A DNA stretch of 64,000 nucleotides from Chitinophaga sp. CB10 (GCA_001870995.2 MLAV02000015.1:1-64000); one strand, 5' to 3'. Counted from the stretch's first letter, positions 49,554-59,515 are shown. Numbers and translations are program-made. Notes: generated from the sequence alone by a model not told the origin.

Positions 49554-51956
49554 TTACTTCTTTAATAACGCAATATCCAGCACTTGGTTCATTTCCCGTA
49601 CATAATGGAACTTTAATCCCTTGATGTAATCCGGATTAATGTCCTTGATGTCCTTCTCATTTTGCCAGCACAGGATGATTTCGCGTATCCCGGCGCGCTT
49701 GGCGGCCAGGATTTTTTCCTTGATACCACCCACTGGCAGTACCTGCCCGCGGAGGGTAATCTCGCCCGTCATTGCCAGGTAGGATTTCACGCGGCGGCCG
49801 GTAAAGGCGGAAGCCAGCGCCGTCAGCATGGTGATACCTGCGCTCGGGCCATCCTTCGGCACCGCGCCTTCCGGTACGTGTACATGCACGCTCTTTTCCT
49901 TAAACAACTTCGGATCAATCTTATAGGTAGCAGCATTGGCCTGCAAATAAGTCAGCGCCGTTACTGCGGATTCTTTCATTACATTGCCCAGGTTACCCGT
50001 CAGCTTCAGGTCGCCCTTGCCTTCGCTCAAGCTGCTTTCAATGAAGAGGATATCCCCGCCAACATAAGTCCATGCAAGGCCTACGGCCACGCCCGGCGGG
50101 TTGCCCACCTTATAGATTTCGTTGGAGTAACGGGGCTTGCCCAGGACTTTTTCTACAAACTCGTTGGTAACAGCCTCCGGCAAAGGATTTTCCAGTGCCA
50201 CCTCTTTGGCGAGGTTGCGCATCAGCGCGGCAAACTGCCTGTCCAGCTCACGCACGCCGCTTTCGCGGGTGTAGTTGGCGATGATATATTCAATAACGCT
50301 GTTGGCTATACGGATTTTAGCGTCCTTGAGGCCATGGGCGTCTTTTTGTTTCGGGATCAGGTGGCGCTTGGCAATCTCTATCTTCTCTTCGATGGAATAA
50401 CCGGTCAGGTCAATGATCTCCAGCCTGTCGCGCAGCGGCGCCGGAATAGCCGCCACATTGTTGGCGGTAGCGATGAACAGGACCTTACTGAGGTCGTACT
50501 CCAATTCCAGGTAGTTATCGTAGAAAGTGCTGTTCTGCTCCGGATCGAGGACTTCCAGCATCGCGGAGCTGGGATCTCCCCGGTGATCATTTCCTAATTT
50601 ATCTATCTCATCCAGTATCATGACCGGGTTGGAAGATTTGATCTTACGGATGGACTGCACAATGCGGCCGGGCATAGCGCCGATGTAGGTTTTGCGGTGT
50701 CCGCGGATCTCGCTTTCATCGTGCATGCCCCCCAGGCTCAAACGCACATATTTGCGGCCTACGGCATTGGCGATAGAACGCCCGAGCGATGTTTTACCAA
50801 TACCCGGAGGGCCTACAAAGCAGAGGATAGGCGATTTCATATCCCCTTTCAGCTTCAGCACGGCCAGGTATTCCAGGATGCGCTCCTTGATCTTGTCCAT
50901 GCCATAGTGGTCGTTATCCAGTATTTTCTTCGCCTTCTTCAGGTCGTAGCTATCGGTAGTATATTCATTCCAGGGCAGGTCCAGCAGGAGGTCCAGGTGG
51001 TTGTACACCACGCTGTAATCCGGCGTACTCGGATGCATGCGTTCCAGCTTCTCGATGCCTTTTGTGAAGGCTTCTGCAGCGGCTGCCGGCCACTTCTTGT
51101 CTTCCGCCTTACGCTTCATCTCCCGGATTTCGCGGTCATTGGTATCTCCCCCCAGCTCCTCTTTAATAGATTTCATTTGCTGCTGGAGGAAGTAATCGCG
51201 CTGCTGTTTATCGAGATCGGCCTTGGTTTTATTGGTAATCTTATTTTTCAGTTCCGCCAGTTGCAGCTCTGTTTGCAGGAGCTTCATCAATAATTCCGCC
51301 CGGTGCCGGAGGTTATTGGTTTCCAGCAGCAGCTGCTTATCCTTGAGTTCCGAATTCAGGTTGGAAGACACGAAATGCACCAAAAACGAAGCATTTTCGA
51401 TGTTTTTCAGGATAATGCTGGCTTCGGAAGGCAGGTTGGGCGAAAGCTGAATGATTTGGGTGGCGAGGTCCTTGATAGAGGAGATGTAAGCGTCAAACTC
51501 CGGATCATCGTCTACCAGTTCATCCTGTAACAGCTCAATTTTAGCCTTGAAGTACGGATCTTCCGTCAGCACTTCGTCAATCTTAAAGCGCTTGCGGCCC
51601 TGGATGATGATGGTGGTGCCGCCATCTGGCATTTTGATCAGCTTCACGATACGGGCTACGGTTCCCACCTCGCTGAGATCGGCGACGGTCGGATCTTCGA
51701 TCGTACTGTCTTTTTGCGCTACCACACCGACCATTTTGTCAGTCTTGTATGCGTCGTTAACTGCCTTTATGGATTTATCCCTGCCCACAGTGATAGGTAA
51801 TACCACACCCGGGAAGAGTACTGTATTTCTTAACGGTAATAATGCCAGTTCATCGGGGATCTTCTCGTCCTGCTCTCCTTCTCCGTCTTCACTGAGGGGG
51901 ATAATAGGCATGAACTCCATTTCATCTTCTGAATTTCCTAAATAAAATCTATTCAT
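49554..51956 (-). CDS. lon: ATP-dependent protease Lon
   Basis: This 800-residue protein is LonA-type. The N-terminal substrate-binding LAN domain (ELALLPLRNTVLFPGVVLPI) precedes a long coiled region and an AAA+ ATPase with GPPGIGKTSLGRS (Walker A) and PVMILDEIDKLG (Walker B). The C-terminal S16 protease domain carries the catalytic Ser in PKDGPSAGITML and the Lys in VGGIKEKILAAKRAG. It degrades misfolded and regulatory proteins in the cytoplasm. It is a single gene. Confidence 0.98.
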   Translation of the reverse strand: MNRFYLGNSEDEMEFMPIIPLSEDGEGEQDEKIPDELALLPLRNTVLFPGVVLPITVGRDKSIKAVNDAYKTDKMVGVVAQKDSTIEDPTVADLSEVGTVARIVKLIKMPDGGTTIIIQGRKRFKIDEVLTEDPYFKAKIELLQDELVDDDPEFDAYISSIKDLATQIIQLSPNLPSEASIILKNIENASFLVHFVSSNLNSELKDKQLLLETNNLRHRAELLMKLLQTELQLAELKNKITNKTKADLDKQQRDYFLQQQMKSIKEELGGDTNDREIREMKRKAEDKKWPAAAAEAFTKGIEKLERMHPSTPDYSVVYNHLDLLLDLPWNEYTTDSYDLKKAKKILDNDHYGMDKIKERILEYLAVLKLKGDMKSPILCFVGPPGIGKTSLGRSIANAVGRKYVRLSLGGMHDESEIRGHRKTYIGAMPGRIVQSIRKIKSSNPVMILDEIDKLGNDHRGDPSSAMLEVLDPEQNSTFYDNYLELEYDLSKVLFIATANNVAAIPAPLRDRLEIIDLTGYSIEEKIEIAKRHLIPKQKDAHGLKDAKIRIANSVIEYIIANYTRESGVRELDRQFAALMRNLAKEVALENPLPEAVTNEFVEKVLGKPRYSNEIYKVGNPPGVAVGLAWTYVGGDILFIESSLSEGKGDLKLTGNLGNVMKESAVTALTYLQANAATYKIDPKLFKEKSVHVHVPEGAVPKDGPSAGITMLTALASAFTGRRVKSYLAMTGEITLRGQVLPVGGIKEKILAAKRAGIREIILCWQNEKDIKDINPDYIKGLKFHYVREMNQVLDIALLKK

Positions 51957-52071
51957 CTGAAATATTTAAAGCCACTGAGGACATTCTGTCAGATTATCTT
52001 TCTAAAACGACCTTAGTTTTATGCATGGGTACCTTGTCAAGATTAATGCCAAGTGAAATCCCTGCCAAAAG

Positions 52072-52113
52072 TAAGGGCTTTTATTCCTGCCCGCGCAGGA
52101 ATAAAAGCCCTTA
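52072..52113. terminator. Perfect 19-bp hairpin, likely terminator of the porin-like gene
   Basis: Arms TAAGGGCTTTTATTCCTGC and GCAGGAATAAAAGCCCTTA are perfect complements around a 4-base loop. It lies 23 bases past the stop of the outer-membrane beta-barrel gene, on its downstream side and upstream of lon. Confidence 0.85.
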
Positions 52114-52135
52114 ACAGTGTTTTAATAAAATATCT

Positions 52136-52741
52136 TTAGAGGGTCACACCCACACCCAGCTGGATGGCCTGGTTTTTCCAGTTGCCGGAATTGGTCACGC
52201 TGCTGAGGTTCTGCACATCGTTAAAGCCAATGATGTAGCGGGCGGACACGTTGATGATCGGCAGTTGCAGCCACAGGCCGGCCACACCGGAGATTTCGCC
52301 GCCGTTGAATGCGTTTTTGGCTGCGCCGAATACCTTTTTGTCGCTCACCATTGCGCCAAACTGAGGGCCCAGCTGCAGTTTCAGACGTGGCGTACCGAGG
52401 TCGATATTAGCCAGGATCGGAATACTCAGGTAGTTCAGTTTCACTTCTTTGCGGTTGTCGGCAGTACTTACGCCTTCGTAGATATCGCTGAAGTTATCAG
52501 TTGTTTTAGTTTTGGTGGAGGAGAAAATAGCTTCACCCTGCACGCCGAAACCTTTTACCAGGTTTAATTGTACGAAACCTCCGAGATGGTAACCGAGGTT
52601 AAAACCATCATCAAAGCCTTTACCATCGAGTTTTCCAAGGTTGGCGCCACCTTTAACACCCCAGCGGAGCAAAGATTGAGCATTAACAGACGAAACAGCT
52701 GTTGCAGTCAGCAGGACAACAGCAAGTAGGAACTTTTTCAT
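52136..52741 (-). CDS. Outer-membrane beta-barrel protein (porin-like)
   Basis: This 201-residue protein has a signal peptide (MKKFLLAVVLLTATAVSSVNAQ) and an eight-strand-like barrel, as in the PorT/OMP_b-brl family. The start WGVKGGANLGKLDG, the alternating strands (VQGEAIFSSTKTK, LNYLSIPILANIDL, LQLGPQFGAMVSDKK), and the end AIQLGVGVTL fit this family. Its function is unknown. The start is set at MKKF, six codons inside the longer frame. Confidence 0.88.
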   Translation of the reverse strand: MKKFLLAVVLLTATAVSSVNAQSLLRWGVKGGANLGKLDGKGFDDGFNLGYHLGGFVQLNLVKGFGVQGEAIFSSTKTKTTDNFSDIYEGVSTADNRKEVKLNYLSIPILANIDLGTPRLKLQLGPQFGAMVSDKKVFGAAKNAFNGGEISGVAGLWLQLPIINVSARYIIGFNDVQNLSSVTNSGNWKNQAIQLGVGVTL

Positions 52742-52850
52742 AAAATAATTATTTGTCATGGTTAAAATATAGACGTACAGGAAATCATTTACCCCTACGT
52801 GTAATCCGTGGCTGGCTTTTATACAAATTCCGTGCTATATGTTAATTTTT

Positions 52851-53765
52851 TCAGAAGATGTAGGACAGGCGGGCAGTAAAGTAGCTCAGGAGGCCGGTTT
52901 CGTCCATATTAAAAGTTTTGAAAACGGTGTAGGACGGGGACAAACTGATTTTACCGAAGAGGTAAGATACGCTGACCGTCAGATCCAGCGCCCTCGGCTG
53001 GAACTCCGTTACCTGGCGCAGGCTGTACTCCTGGCCCAACGGCACTTTGGGCGGGTATCGCTTCAGCTTGGGGGACCTGGAAAAATACTGGAAGGATTTA
53101 AGGTTGCTGTAATAATTGGCCGTGCCGGTGGTGAGGGATAGGGATGGCGTTAGCAGCAGGGCGTCTTTGGAGGAAAAAAAATCTGTGAATATAAACGGAT
53201 GCCGCAGGGTGGCGATGACGTTGAAATCCGCGCCCCGCATGGTTTCCTTATAGTACATACCTTCGGCGGTGGTCCTGCCCCAGCCGAAATCCAGGCTGAT
53301 GCCGGGTTCCAGCCACCAGCCCCGGTAATAGAAATAGGTAAATAACTCGTTGTCGATGGGAGAAAGCGGCACATCGCTGCTGTCCGCAAAGAAGTAATGC
53401 GTATAGGAAATCCCGGTCAGCAGCTTGGGATTTTTCGTATAGTCGTACCCTATGGTAGCATCCCATTCAAACCAGGGCTGCTGGAAAGCGTTGAACAGGT
53501 AATACCCTGTGAAGCCCGCATAGAAACCGGATTTATGGTAATAGGTCAGCGAAGGCGCTACAAATGTTTTCATCACCAGCGGGGCGGTGTAATCCGGCAC
53601 TTTACTGCCATAGGCGGGATTGTTGCCATAACCCAGTCCTGCCACCAGCTCACTTTTCGTTTTCTTACTTAACAGCGAATCCAGCTGGCGTTCGAGGTCG
53701 GCCAGGGACTGCCCGAAAACCGGGCGACTGCACAACAGCAACAGGAATATAAAGTAGGCACGCAT
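52851..53765 (-). CDS. Predicted outer-membrane protein of unknown family
   Basis: This 304-residue protein has a signal peptide (MRAYFIFLLLLCSRPVFGQ) and a short helical stretch (SLADLERQLDSLLSKKTKSEL). Amphipathic, aromatic-rich strands follow (YYHKSGFYAGFTGYYLFNA, GISYTHYFFADSS, WWLEPGISLDFGWG), and it ends in a strand with terminal phenylalanine (TARLSYIF). That pattern fits an outer-membrane barrel, but I recognise no named family. It is separated from its same-strand neighbours by about 110 bases on one side and 170 on the other. Confidence 0.75.
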   Translation of the reverse strand: MRAYFIFLLLLCSRPVFGQSLADLERQLDSLLSKKTKSELVAGLGYGNNPAYGSKVPDYTAPLVMKTFVAPSLTYYHKSGFYAGFTGYYLFNAFQQPWFEWDATIGYDYTKNPKLLTGISYTHYFFADSSDVPLSPIDNELFTYFYYRGWWLEPGISLDFGWGRTTAEGMYYKETMRGADFNVIATLRHPFIFTDFFSSKDALLLTPSLSLTTGTANYYSNLKSFQYFSRSPKLKRYPPKVPLGQEYSLRQVTEFQPRALDLTVSVSYLFGKISLSPSYTVFKTFNMDETGLLSYFTARLSYIF

Positions 53766-53932
53766 GAACTGCTATTTGCGAGATTTTCGTTGGTGCAATA
53801 TAGTTGTTCCTTAGCAGTGTTGCGTCAACTAAAAGGCCAAGGGGCCTTAACTATAGGTCAGGCATGGAAATTTGTCGATAACCGGGTGAAAAATGGCTTT
53901 AGGAGGGCCTGAATGAGCCTGGTGCGTGCCGG

Positions 53933-55195
53933 CTATGCCAGCTCGATCACCGTAATCTCCGGCAGTACCCCTACTCTGCCCGGGTACCCCAGGAAGCCAA
54001 ATCCCCTGTTCACATACAGGAACTGCTCTCCTTCCTTATACAGCCCGGCCCATTCCTTATAGATATACTGCGCGGGGCTCCATTTGAGGCCCGGAATTTC
54101 AATACCGAACTGCATGCCATGGGTATGGCCGGCGAGGGTGAGGGCGATATCCGGGAATTCCGGGCGGATCTGCGCATCCCAGTGGGTAGGGTCGTGGGAC
54201 ATGAGGATTTTGAACGGCACATCCGCCACGCCTTCGTAGGCGCGTTTCAGGTCCCCGTACTTAGGGAAGCGGCTCATGGCGCTCCAGTTCTCTACTCCCA
54301 GGAGGGCGATCTTATCTTCTCCTTTCTGCAGGATGGTATTTTCGTTCATCATGAGGCGCCAGCCGAGGTCCGCATGCACTTTCTTCAGCGTTTCCAGGTT
54401 CTCGTGCTGCATGGCGCTGTAGCCGTTGGGCTGCTTGTCCGGCCATGGGTAATAGTCGCCATAATCGTGGTTGCCCAGGGTGGAATACACGCCCATAGGC
54501 GCTTTCACCTGGCGGAAGACGTCCATCCACTGTTCCATTTCCACGGCGCGGTCGTTCACAAGGTCGCCGGTAAAGAGGACCAGGTCCGGCTTTTGGTCAT
54601 TGATCATTTTCACCCCTTTCATCACCGCTTCGCGGTTGGCAAAGCTGCCGGAGTGGATATCTGAAATTTGCACGATGCGCATGCCTTTGAAGGCGGCCGG
54701 CAGGTTTTTGAAGTTCAGTTTGATCTTATGAACATGATAATTATACTTGTTGGAAAACCCGTAGACGAGGGTGGCAAAGAGGCTGCCGCCGGCGATGAGG
54801 CCCAGCCTGTTGAGGAACTGGGAGCGGGTAAGGCCGTTGACCGCTTCCATGGTCACTTCCTTCGGGGTGGAAAATTTCCGGATGATCCAGGTGATCCCCC
54901 TGCGGGCGTCGTCGATAAGGAGGAACACGGCTGCCAGGAGCTTGGCGACCACCAGCCCGATGATGATGGCCAGCACGTAGGAACGCACGCTGGTAGGCCA
55001 GTTATGCCATTTTATATACGGGAGGAGCACTACCGTTACCAGGCAGGCAATGGAAATGATCCAGTAGGTACTGTAGGTGATGGTCCGCACCCGGGGGCTG
55101 GACATATAAACAATGGCACGAACGGCCTGAAAGACATAAATATCCAGTAGCAGCAGGAATATGACCAGAATAAACGAATTAGAGCCAGGGCGCAT
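53933..55195 (-). CDS. Membrane-anchored metallophosphoesterase (YkuE-like)
   Basis: This 420-residue protein has four N-terminal membrane helices (residues about 5-165), then a calcineurin-like phosphoesterase domain. It has all five metal motifs: QISDIHSGSF, FTGDLVNDRAVE, TLGNHDYGDYYPW, MSHDPTHWDAQI and LAGHTHGMQFGIE. The arrangement resembles YkuE-type phosphodiesterases, some of which act on UDP-sugars or lipid phosphates. The active domain may face the periplasm, but topology is not certain. It is a single gene. Confidence 0.9.
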   Translation of the reverse strand: MRPGSNSFILVIFLLLLDIYVFQAVRAIVYMSSPRVRTITYSTYWIISIACLVTVVLLPYIKWHNWPTSVRSYVLAIIIGLVVAKLLAAVFLLIDDARRGITWIIRKFSTPKEVTMEAVNGLTRSQFLNRLGLIAGGSLFATLVYGFSNKYNYHVHKIKLNFKNLPAAFKGMRIVQISDIHSGSFANREAVMKGVKMINDQKPDLVLFTGDLVNDRAVEMEQWMDVFRQVKAPMGVYSTLGNHDYGDYYPWPDKQPNGYSAMQHENLETLKKVHADLGWRLMMNENTILQKGEDKIALLGVENWSAMSRFPKYGDLKRAYEGVADVPFKILMSHDPTHWDAQIRPEFPDIALTLAGHTHGMQFGIEIPGLKWSPAQYIYKEWAGLYKEGEQFLYVNRGFGFLGYPGRVGVLPEITVIELA

Positions 55196-55535
55196 TATTA
55201 TATATTATATTAATATGATTAATTAGGCAAGGTACCGATTTAGGGCCGGTACAAAAAGTTAAAAGTCATTCAGTTCGTTATATAGACGAATAACAATCCG
55301 GATAATTGTATGTTTTATTTTTTTTCCGTGGAAAAAGAAACAATTACTTTTGAAGCAATCTGGGAAACAGGGGTGTACGAAGGGAAGTTGTGAATAAATA
55401 AATATACTGCCTCGTCTGATTTTTACCTAATCGTTGTATTTTTGTCCGATTGGGGTTACTTTTAATTGTGTGAAATTAATATTGATATTCAAATTACGGG
55501 CCCTGGGCCTTGTAGTTCATTCAAATAATTAATTT
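55196..55535. other. Divergent intergenic region, 340 bases
   Basis: This lies between the metallophosphoesterase gene (leftward) and the UPF0173 gene (rightward). A TATTTTTG -7 box at 55437-55444 likely serves the UPF0173 gene with a leader of about 85 bases. A small imperfect palindrome (TTCGT / ACGAA) lies near 55275-55291. No gene or RNA was recognised. Confidence 0.65.
55437..55444 (+). promoter_or_regulatory. -7 element for the UPF0173 hydrolase gene
   Basis: TATTTTTG matches TAnnTTTG. A TCTG at 55415 is a weak -33 candidate with an 18-base spacer. Confidence 0.5.
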
Positions 55536-56216
55536 ATGAAATTCACCTATTACGGACATTCATGCTTTGTTGTGGAGATCAAAGGGAAAAAGATCATGTT
55601 TGATCCCTTCATCCGCCACAACGAACTCGCAAAGAAGATTGATATTGAAGCCATTAAGGCAGATTACATATTTGTTTCGCACGGTCATGACGATCATACG
55701 GCTGACCTGGTGGAAGTGGCAAAAAAGACCGGCGCCACGGTGGTGAGCAATTTTGAGATTGTGAGCTGGGCCGGCAAGCAGGGACTGGAATTATTACACC
55801 CGATGAATACCGGGGGCAAGTGGAAATTTGACTTTGGTATGGTGAAATGCACGGTAGCGCAGCATAGCAGCAGCCTGCCGGATGGCAGTTACGGCGGTAA
55901 CCCCATGGGCTTTATCTTCATCACCGATGAGGGTAATTTCTATTACAGCGGGGATACGGCGCTGACGTACGACATGGAGCTGGTACCGGCGGCGGCTAAA
56001 CTGGATTTTGCCATTTTGCCGATTGGCGACAATTTTACCATGGGAGTGGAAGATGCCATTGCGGCCTCCGAGATGATTGAATGTTCAAAAATAATTGGGG
56101 TACACTACGATACTTTTGGTTATATTAAGATTAACCACGTCTCGGCCAAAGCGCAATTTACGGATGCAGGTCTGGAATTGCTGCTGCCGGACATCGGCAG
56201 TACCATTGAGGTTTGA
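55536..56216 (+). CDS. UPF0173 metal-dependent hydrolase
   Basis: This 226-residue protein has the metallo-beta-lactamase fold of the UlaG-like/UPF0173 family. It starts MKFTYYGHSCFVVE. The metal-binding HGHDDH is in FVSHGHDDHTADL, SGDTALTYDMELV supplies further ligands, and the conserved GVHYDTFGYI lies near the end. It is probably a cytoplasmic hydrolase of unknown substrate. It lies 64 bases upstream of parA on the same strand. Confidence 0.92.
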   Translation: MKFTYYGHSCFVVEIKGKKIMFDPFIRHNELAKKIDIEAIKADYIFVSHGHDDHTADLVEVAKKTGATVVSNFEIVSWAGKQGLELLHPMNTGGKWKFDFGMVKCTVAQHSSSLPDGSYGGNPMGFIFITDEGNFYYSGDTALTYDMELVPAAAKLDFAILPIGDNFTMGVEDAIAASEMIECSKIIGVHYDTFGYIKINHVSAKAQFTDAGLELLLPDIGSTIEV

Positions 56217-56280
56217 GGAAGAGGCAGCAAGTTTGGTTTATCCTTATCCTATAAATAACCTTGAATTTTTAAATTAGACA

Positions 56281-57102
56281 ATGGCAAGAATAATCGCAAT
56301 CGCTAACCAGAAAGGTGGCGTAGGAAAAACTACAAGTGCAATTAACCTGGCAAGCAGCCTGGCAGTACTGGAGTTCAAGACGCTGCTGGTAGATGCTGAC
56401 CCACAGGCTAACAGCACCACGGGGCTGGGCTTTGACCTGCGCAATGTGCAGCAGAGCCTTTACGACTGTATGGTGAACGATGTGCAGGCCAAAGACGTCA
56501 TCCTGGAATCTGATACCCCCAATCTGAAAGTACTCCCTTCCCATATTGATCTCGTTGGCGCTGAACTGGAGCTGATCAACCACCCCAACCGGGAACGTGT
56601 GATGAAGCAGGTGATTGACAGCGTGCAGGCGGATTACGACTTCGTTATACTCGACTGCTCCCCTTCCCTGGGCCTGATCACCGTAAATGCCCTGGTAGCG
56701 TCCAACTCCGTTATCATCCCCGTGCAGTGCGAATTCTTTGCGCTGGAAGGTTTGGGAAAACTGCTGAATACCATCAAAATTGTGCAAAGCCGGCTGAACA
56801 CCGAACTGGAAATTGAGGGGATACTGATGACGATGTACGATGGCCGCCTGCGCCTGAGCAACCAGGTAGTGGATGAGGTGAAGCAGCACTTTGAAGAAAG
56901 CGTTTTCAACACTATTATACACCGTAATACCAAGCTGGGCGAGGCCCCGAGCTTTGGTAAGTCCGTTATTATGTACGATGCAGCCAGCACAGGGGCGATC
57001 AACTATCTCAACCTGGCCAAAGAGATCCTGCAGAAACATAATTTCACCAAAATAAAAACTAAAGATAAAATCTTAGCTATAAACGATGACCAATCCAAGT
57101 AA
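56281..57102 (+). CDS. parA: Chromosome-partitioning ATPase ParA (Soj)
   Basis: This 273-residue ATPase has the deviant Walker A motif KGGVGKTTSAIN at residues 11-22. The Walker A' region is LLVDADPQANSTTGLG and the Walker B is FVILDCSPSLGLIT. It binds DNA non-specifically and, with ParB, segregates chromosome origins. The C-terminus overlaps parB by 17 bases. In this phylum parAB usually sits with dapB, as here, and not necessarily at the origin. I saw no obvious parS site in the window. Confidence 0.97.
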   Translation: MARIIAIANQKGGVGKTTSAINLASSLAVLEFKTLLVDADPQANSTTGLGFDLRNVQQSLYDCMVNDVQAKDVILESDTPNLKVLPSHIDLVGAELELINHPNRERVMKQVIDSVQADYDFVILDCSPSLGLITVNALVASNSVIIPVQCEFFALEGLGKLLNTIKIVQSRLNTELEIEGILMTMYDGRLRLSNQVVDEVKQHFEESVFNTIIHRNTKLGEAPSFGKSVIMYDAASTGAINYLNLAKEILQKHNFTKIKTKDKILAINDDQSK

Positions 57103-58018
57103 GAAAGAGGCGCTGGGTAAAGGCATCCGCTCACTGCTCCAAAACATCGAAACAGACCTGAAGCAAACCGCAGGCGCGCTTGGCGATAAAAGCGCCATCC
57201 CGGCTGCTGCGGCTGCAACCGGTATTGAACGCATCCCGGTGGATCAGATAGTGACCAACCCCAAACAGCCGCGACGTGATTTTGATGAGGCAGCCTTACA
57301 GGAACTGAGTCAGTCTATCAAACTGCATGACATCATCCAGCCTATCACTGTAGCTAAAATCAGCAATAAAAAATACCAGCTGATTGCCGGGGAACGCAGG
57401 CTCAGAGCCAGTAAGCTGGCAGGCCTGAAGGACATACCGGCGTACGTGCGCCAGGTCAACGACCAGGAGCTGCTGGAACTCGCCCTGCTGGAAAACCTGC
57501 AGCGCGAAAACCTCAACGCCATCGAGGTAGGCCTCAGTTACAAACGCCTGATGGAAGAGTGCAACCTCACCCAGGAACAGGTGGCCGACCGCATGGGTAA
57601 AGAAAGAAGTACCGTTACCAACTATATACGCCTGCTCAAACTGCCGCCGGATATCCAGGTAGCAGTCCGCAACGGACAGCTCAGCATGGGCCATGCCCGC
57701 GTAATCACCGGTATTGAAAAGGTTGAAAACCAGCTTTTCCTCTTTAATGAGGTCATGAAAGGCGGTTTATCAGTGAGGCAGACGGAAGAGCTGGCCCGCC
57801 GCATGCACCAGGCCGGTGAGAAAGGTAACCAGCAGCCAAAAGCCAAAGCCAAACTGGCGCCGGCATTCCTGAAAATCCAGGATAACCTGGCTTCGCACTT
57901 CTCCACTAAAGTTAAACTGGAAAGAGATAAGAACGGAAAAGGAAGTATCATGATCGAATTTTATTCAGATGAAGAGCTGAACGGAATTCTGGAAAAAATT
58001 GACTTATACGGTGGCTAA
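57086..58018 (+). CDS. parB: Chromosome-partitioning protein ParB
   Basis: This 310-residue protein has the ParB CTPase domain (IPVDQIVTNPKQPRRDFDEAAL, LIAGERRLRASKLAGL) and a helix-turn-helix with NLTQEQVADRMGKERSTVTNY. The C-terminal dimerisation segment ends IEFYSDEELNGILEKI. It loads on parS as a clamp and stimulates ParA. It overlaps parA upstream, and the DUF5683 gene downstream begins within its last codons. Confidence 0.96.
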   Translation: MTNPSKKEALGKGIRSLLQNIETDLKQTAGALGDKSAIPAAAAATGIERIPVDQIVTNPKQPRRDFDEAALQELSQSIKLHDIIQPITVAKISNKKYQLIAGERRLRASKLAGLKDIPAYVRQVNDQELLELALLENLQRENLNAIEVGLSYKRLMEECNLTQEQVADRMGKERSTVTNYIRLLKLPPDIQVAVRNGQLSMGHARVITGIEKVENQLFLFNEVMKGGLSVRQTEELARRMHQAGEKGNQQPKAKAKLAPAFLKIQDNLASHFSTKVKLERDKNGKGSIMIEFYSDEELNGILEKIDLYGG

Positions 58019-58730
58019 GCCTGCAGAGATTTATTCTTTCATCAGAAATTTATGCTTACTGCTACTGGTCATGGCGGCATTGCCTTCGATGGCTGCCTCC
58101 CGGCCCCAGCAGCAACAAGATACGGTAGCGCCGGTCATCAGACATGCCGGGGATACTACCGGCGGGCTCGTTATGCAGGCTGATACAGCCGTTGCCACGC
58201 AAACGGCAACCGCGGATTCCAGGTTCAATGAGCCGAATATCCACAGTCCCCGCAAGGCGGCCCTGTACTCCGCCATATTACCGGGCCTGGGCCAGGCTTA
58301 TAACAAGGAATACTGGAAAATCCCTTTGGTATATGCCGCTATCGGAACCTGTACCGGGTTTTTCATCTTCAACATGAAAGAGTATAAGCGTTACCGTGAC
58401 GCCTACCGCATCCGCATGCTCAACAATCCGGATATCCACGATGAGTTTGAAACGATCTATCCCCGTACCTACCCGGCGGAAGCCATTAAGGTAATCAGGG
58501 ACCAGTACCGGCAGTATGTGGACTTGTCCGTATTATTCTTTGTGCTGTCGTATGGCCTCAATATCATTGACGCTACTGTATTTGCGCATCTGCGTTCCTT
58601 TGATGTATCCAACGATCTTACATTGAGGGTATCCCCTACTATCATTAACAACCGTACATTGGGAATAGGCGTGAATATCTCCATCGGAGGTAAAAAAGCC
58701 AAAAGGGGCCTGTTTTATGCAGGTCGCTGA
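58011..58730 (+). CDS. DUF5683 exported/membrane protein
   Basis: This protein of about 239 residues has an N-terminal hydrophobic segment (LCLLLLVMAALPSMAA), probably a signal peptide. The DUF5683 core follows: ALYSAILPGLGQAYNKEYWKIPLVYAAIGTC, then a YRDAYRIRM segment and the membrane helix LSVLFFVLSYGLNIIDATVFAHL. The function is unknown; it is often found right after parB in Bacteroidota, as here. No ATG precedes the signal sequence in frame, so the start is GTG 58011 or TTG 57999, both inside parB. Confidence 0.85.
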   Translation: MAKPAEIYSFIRNLCLLLLVMAALPSMAASRPQQQQDTVAPVIRHAGDTTGGLVMQADTAVATQTATADSRFNEPNIHSPRKAALYSAILPGLGQAYNKEYWKIPLVYAAIGTCTGFFIFNMKEYKRYRDAYRIRMLNNPDIHDEFETIYPRTYPAEAIKVIRDQYRQYVDLSVLFFVLSYGLNIIDATVFAHLRSFDVSNDLTLRVSPTIINNRTLGIGVNISIGGKKAKRGLFYAGR

Positions 58731-58767
58731 CGCCTTTCCAACCACAACATAAAACACGAGTCAGGTC

Positions 58768-59484
58768 ATGAAAATTGCGTTAATCGGATATGGTAAAATG
58801 GGTAAAGCCATTGACGCCATCGCCACCGCCAAAGGACACGAAGTCATTCTCCGCATTGATATCAACAGCAAACACCTGCTGGAAAAGGAACACCTGGGCC
58901 AGGCAGATGTTGCCATTGAGTTCACCACCCCTGAAACAGCGTACGACAACGTCATGAAGTGCTTTGCAGCCGGCGTTCCCGTTGTTTCCGGCACTACCGG
59001 CTGGCTGGAAAAGCTGCCGGAAGTAAAAGCCATCGCGGAGAAGGAAGGCAAAGGCTTCCTCCATACCACCAACTTCAGCATCGGGGTAAACATCTTCTTC
59101 GAGGTAAACAAACGCCTCGCGGAGCTGATGGCCACCCAGCCCCAGTACGATGTACAAATGGAGGAAATCCACCATACGCAAAAGAAGGATAGTCCCAGCG
59201 GCACCGCCATTTCCCTGGCCGAGCAGGTACTGGGCGCCGTTACCCGCAAACATGCCTGGGTAAACGAACCCGCTGCCGCTGCCGATCAGCTCAGCATCAT
59301 CTCCAAACGTATCGACCCGGCGCCGGGTACCCATACCGTTACCTATACCTCCACGATCGACGATATCAGTATCACCCACACTGCCCACAGCCGCGAAGGC
59401 TTTGCAGCAGGCGCCGTGGTGGCAGCCGAATTCCTCAAAGGCAAAAAAGGAGTCTATACCATGAAGGACGTCCTTAACCTCTAA
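58768..59484 (+). CDS. dapB: 4-hydroxy-tetrahydrodipicolinate reductase
   Basis: This 238-residue enzyme acts in lysine and meso-diaminopimelate synthesis, reducing the DapA product with NAD(P)H. The N-terminal nucleotide-binding loop is GYGKMGKAIDA, followed by EFTTPETAYDN and SGTTGWLEKL. The catalytic/substrate region is EIHHTQKKDSPSGTAISLAE, and it ends HSREGFAAGAVVAAEFLKGKKGVYTMKDVL. It is somewhat shorter than the E. coli protein (273 residues), as usual for Bacteroidota. It is the last gene of the parAB operon. Confidence 0.96.
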   Translation: MKIALIGYGKMGKAIDAIATAKGHEVILRIDINSKHLLEKEHLGQADVAIEFTTPETAYDNVMKCFAAGVPVVSGTTGWLEKLPEVKAIAEKEGKGFLHTTNFSIGVNIFFEVNKRLAELMATQPQYDVQMEEIHHTQKKDSPSGTAISLAEQVLGAVTRKHAWVNEPAAAADQLSIISKRIDPAPGTHTVTYTSTIDDISITHTAHSREGFAAGAVVAAEFLKGKKGVYTMKDVLNL

Positions 59485-59515
59485 GGGAAAATATCTAAAA
59501 GACGCAGGAACAACT

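Noticed and set aside
56281..58018. Replication origin or parS near parAB
   Set aside because: No dnaA, no DnaA-box cluster and no palindrome resembling parS was noticed; parAB with dapB is a common arrangement away from the origin.
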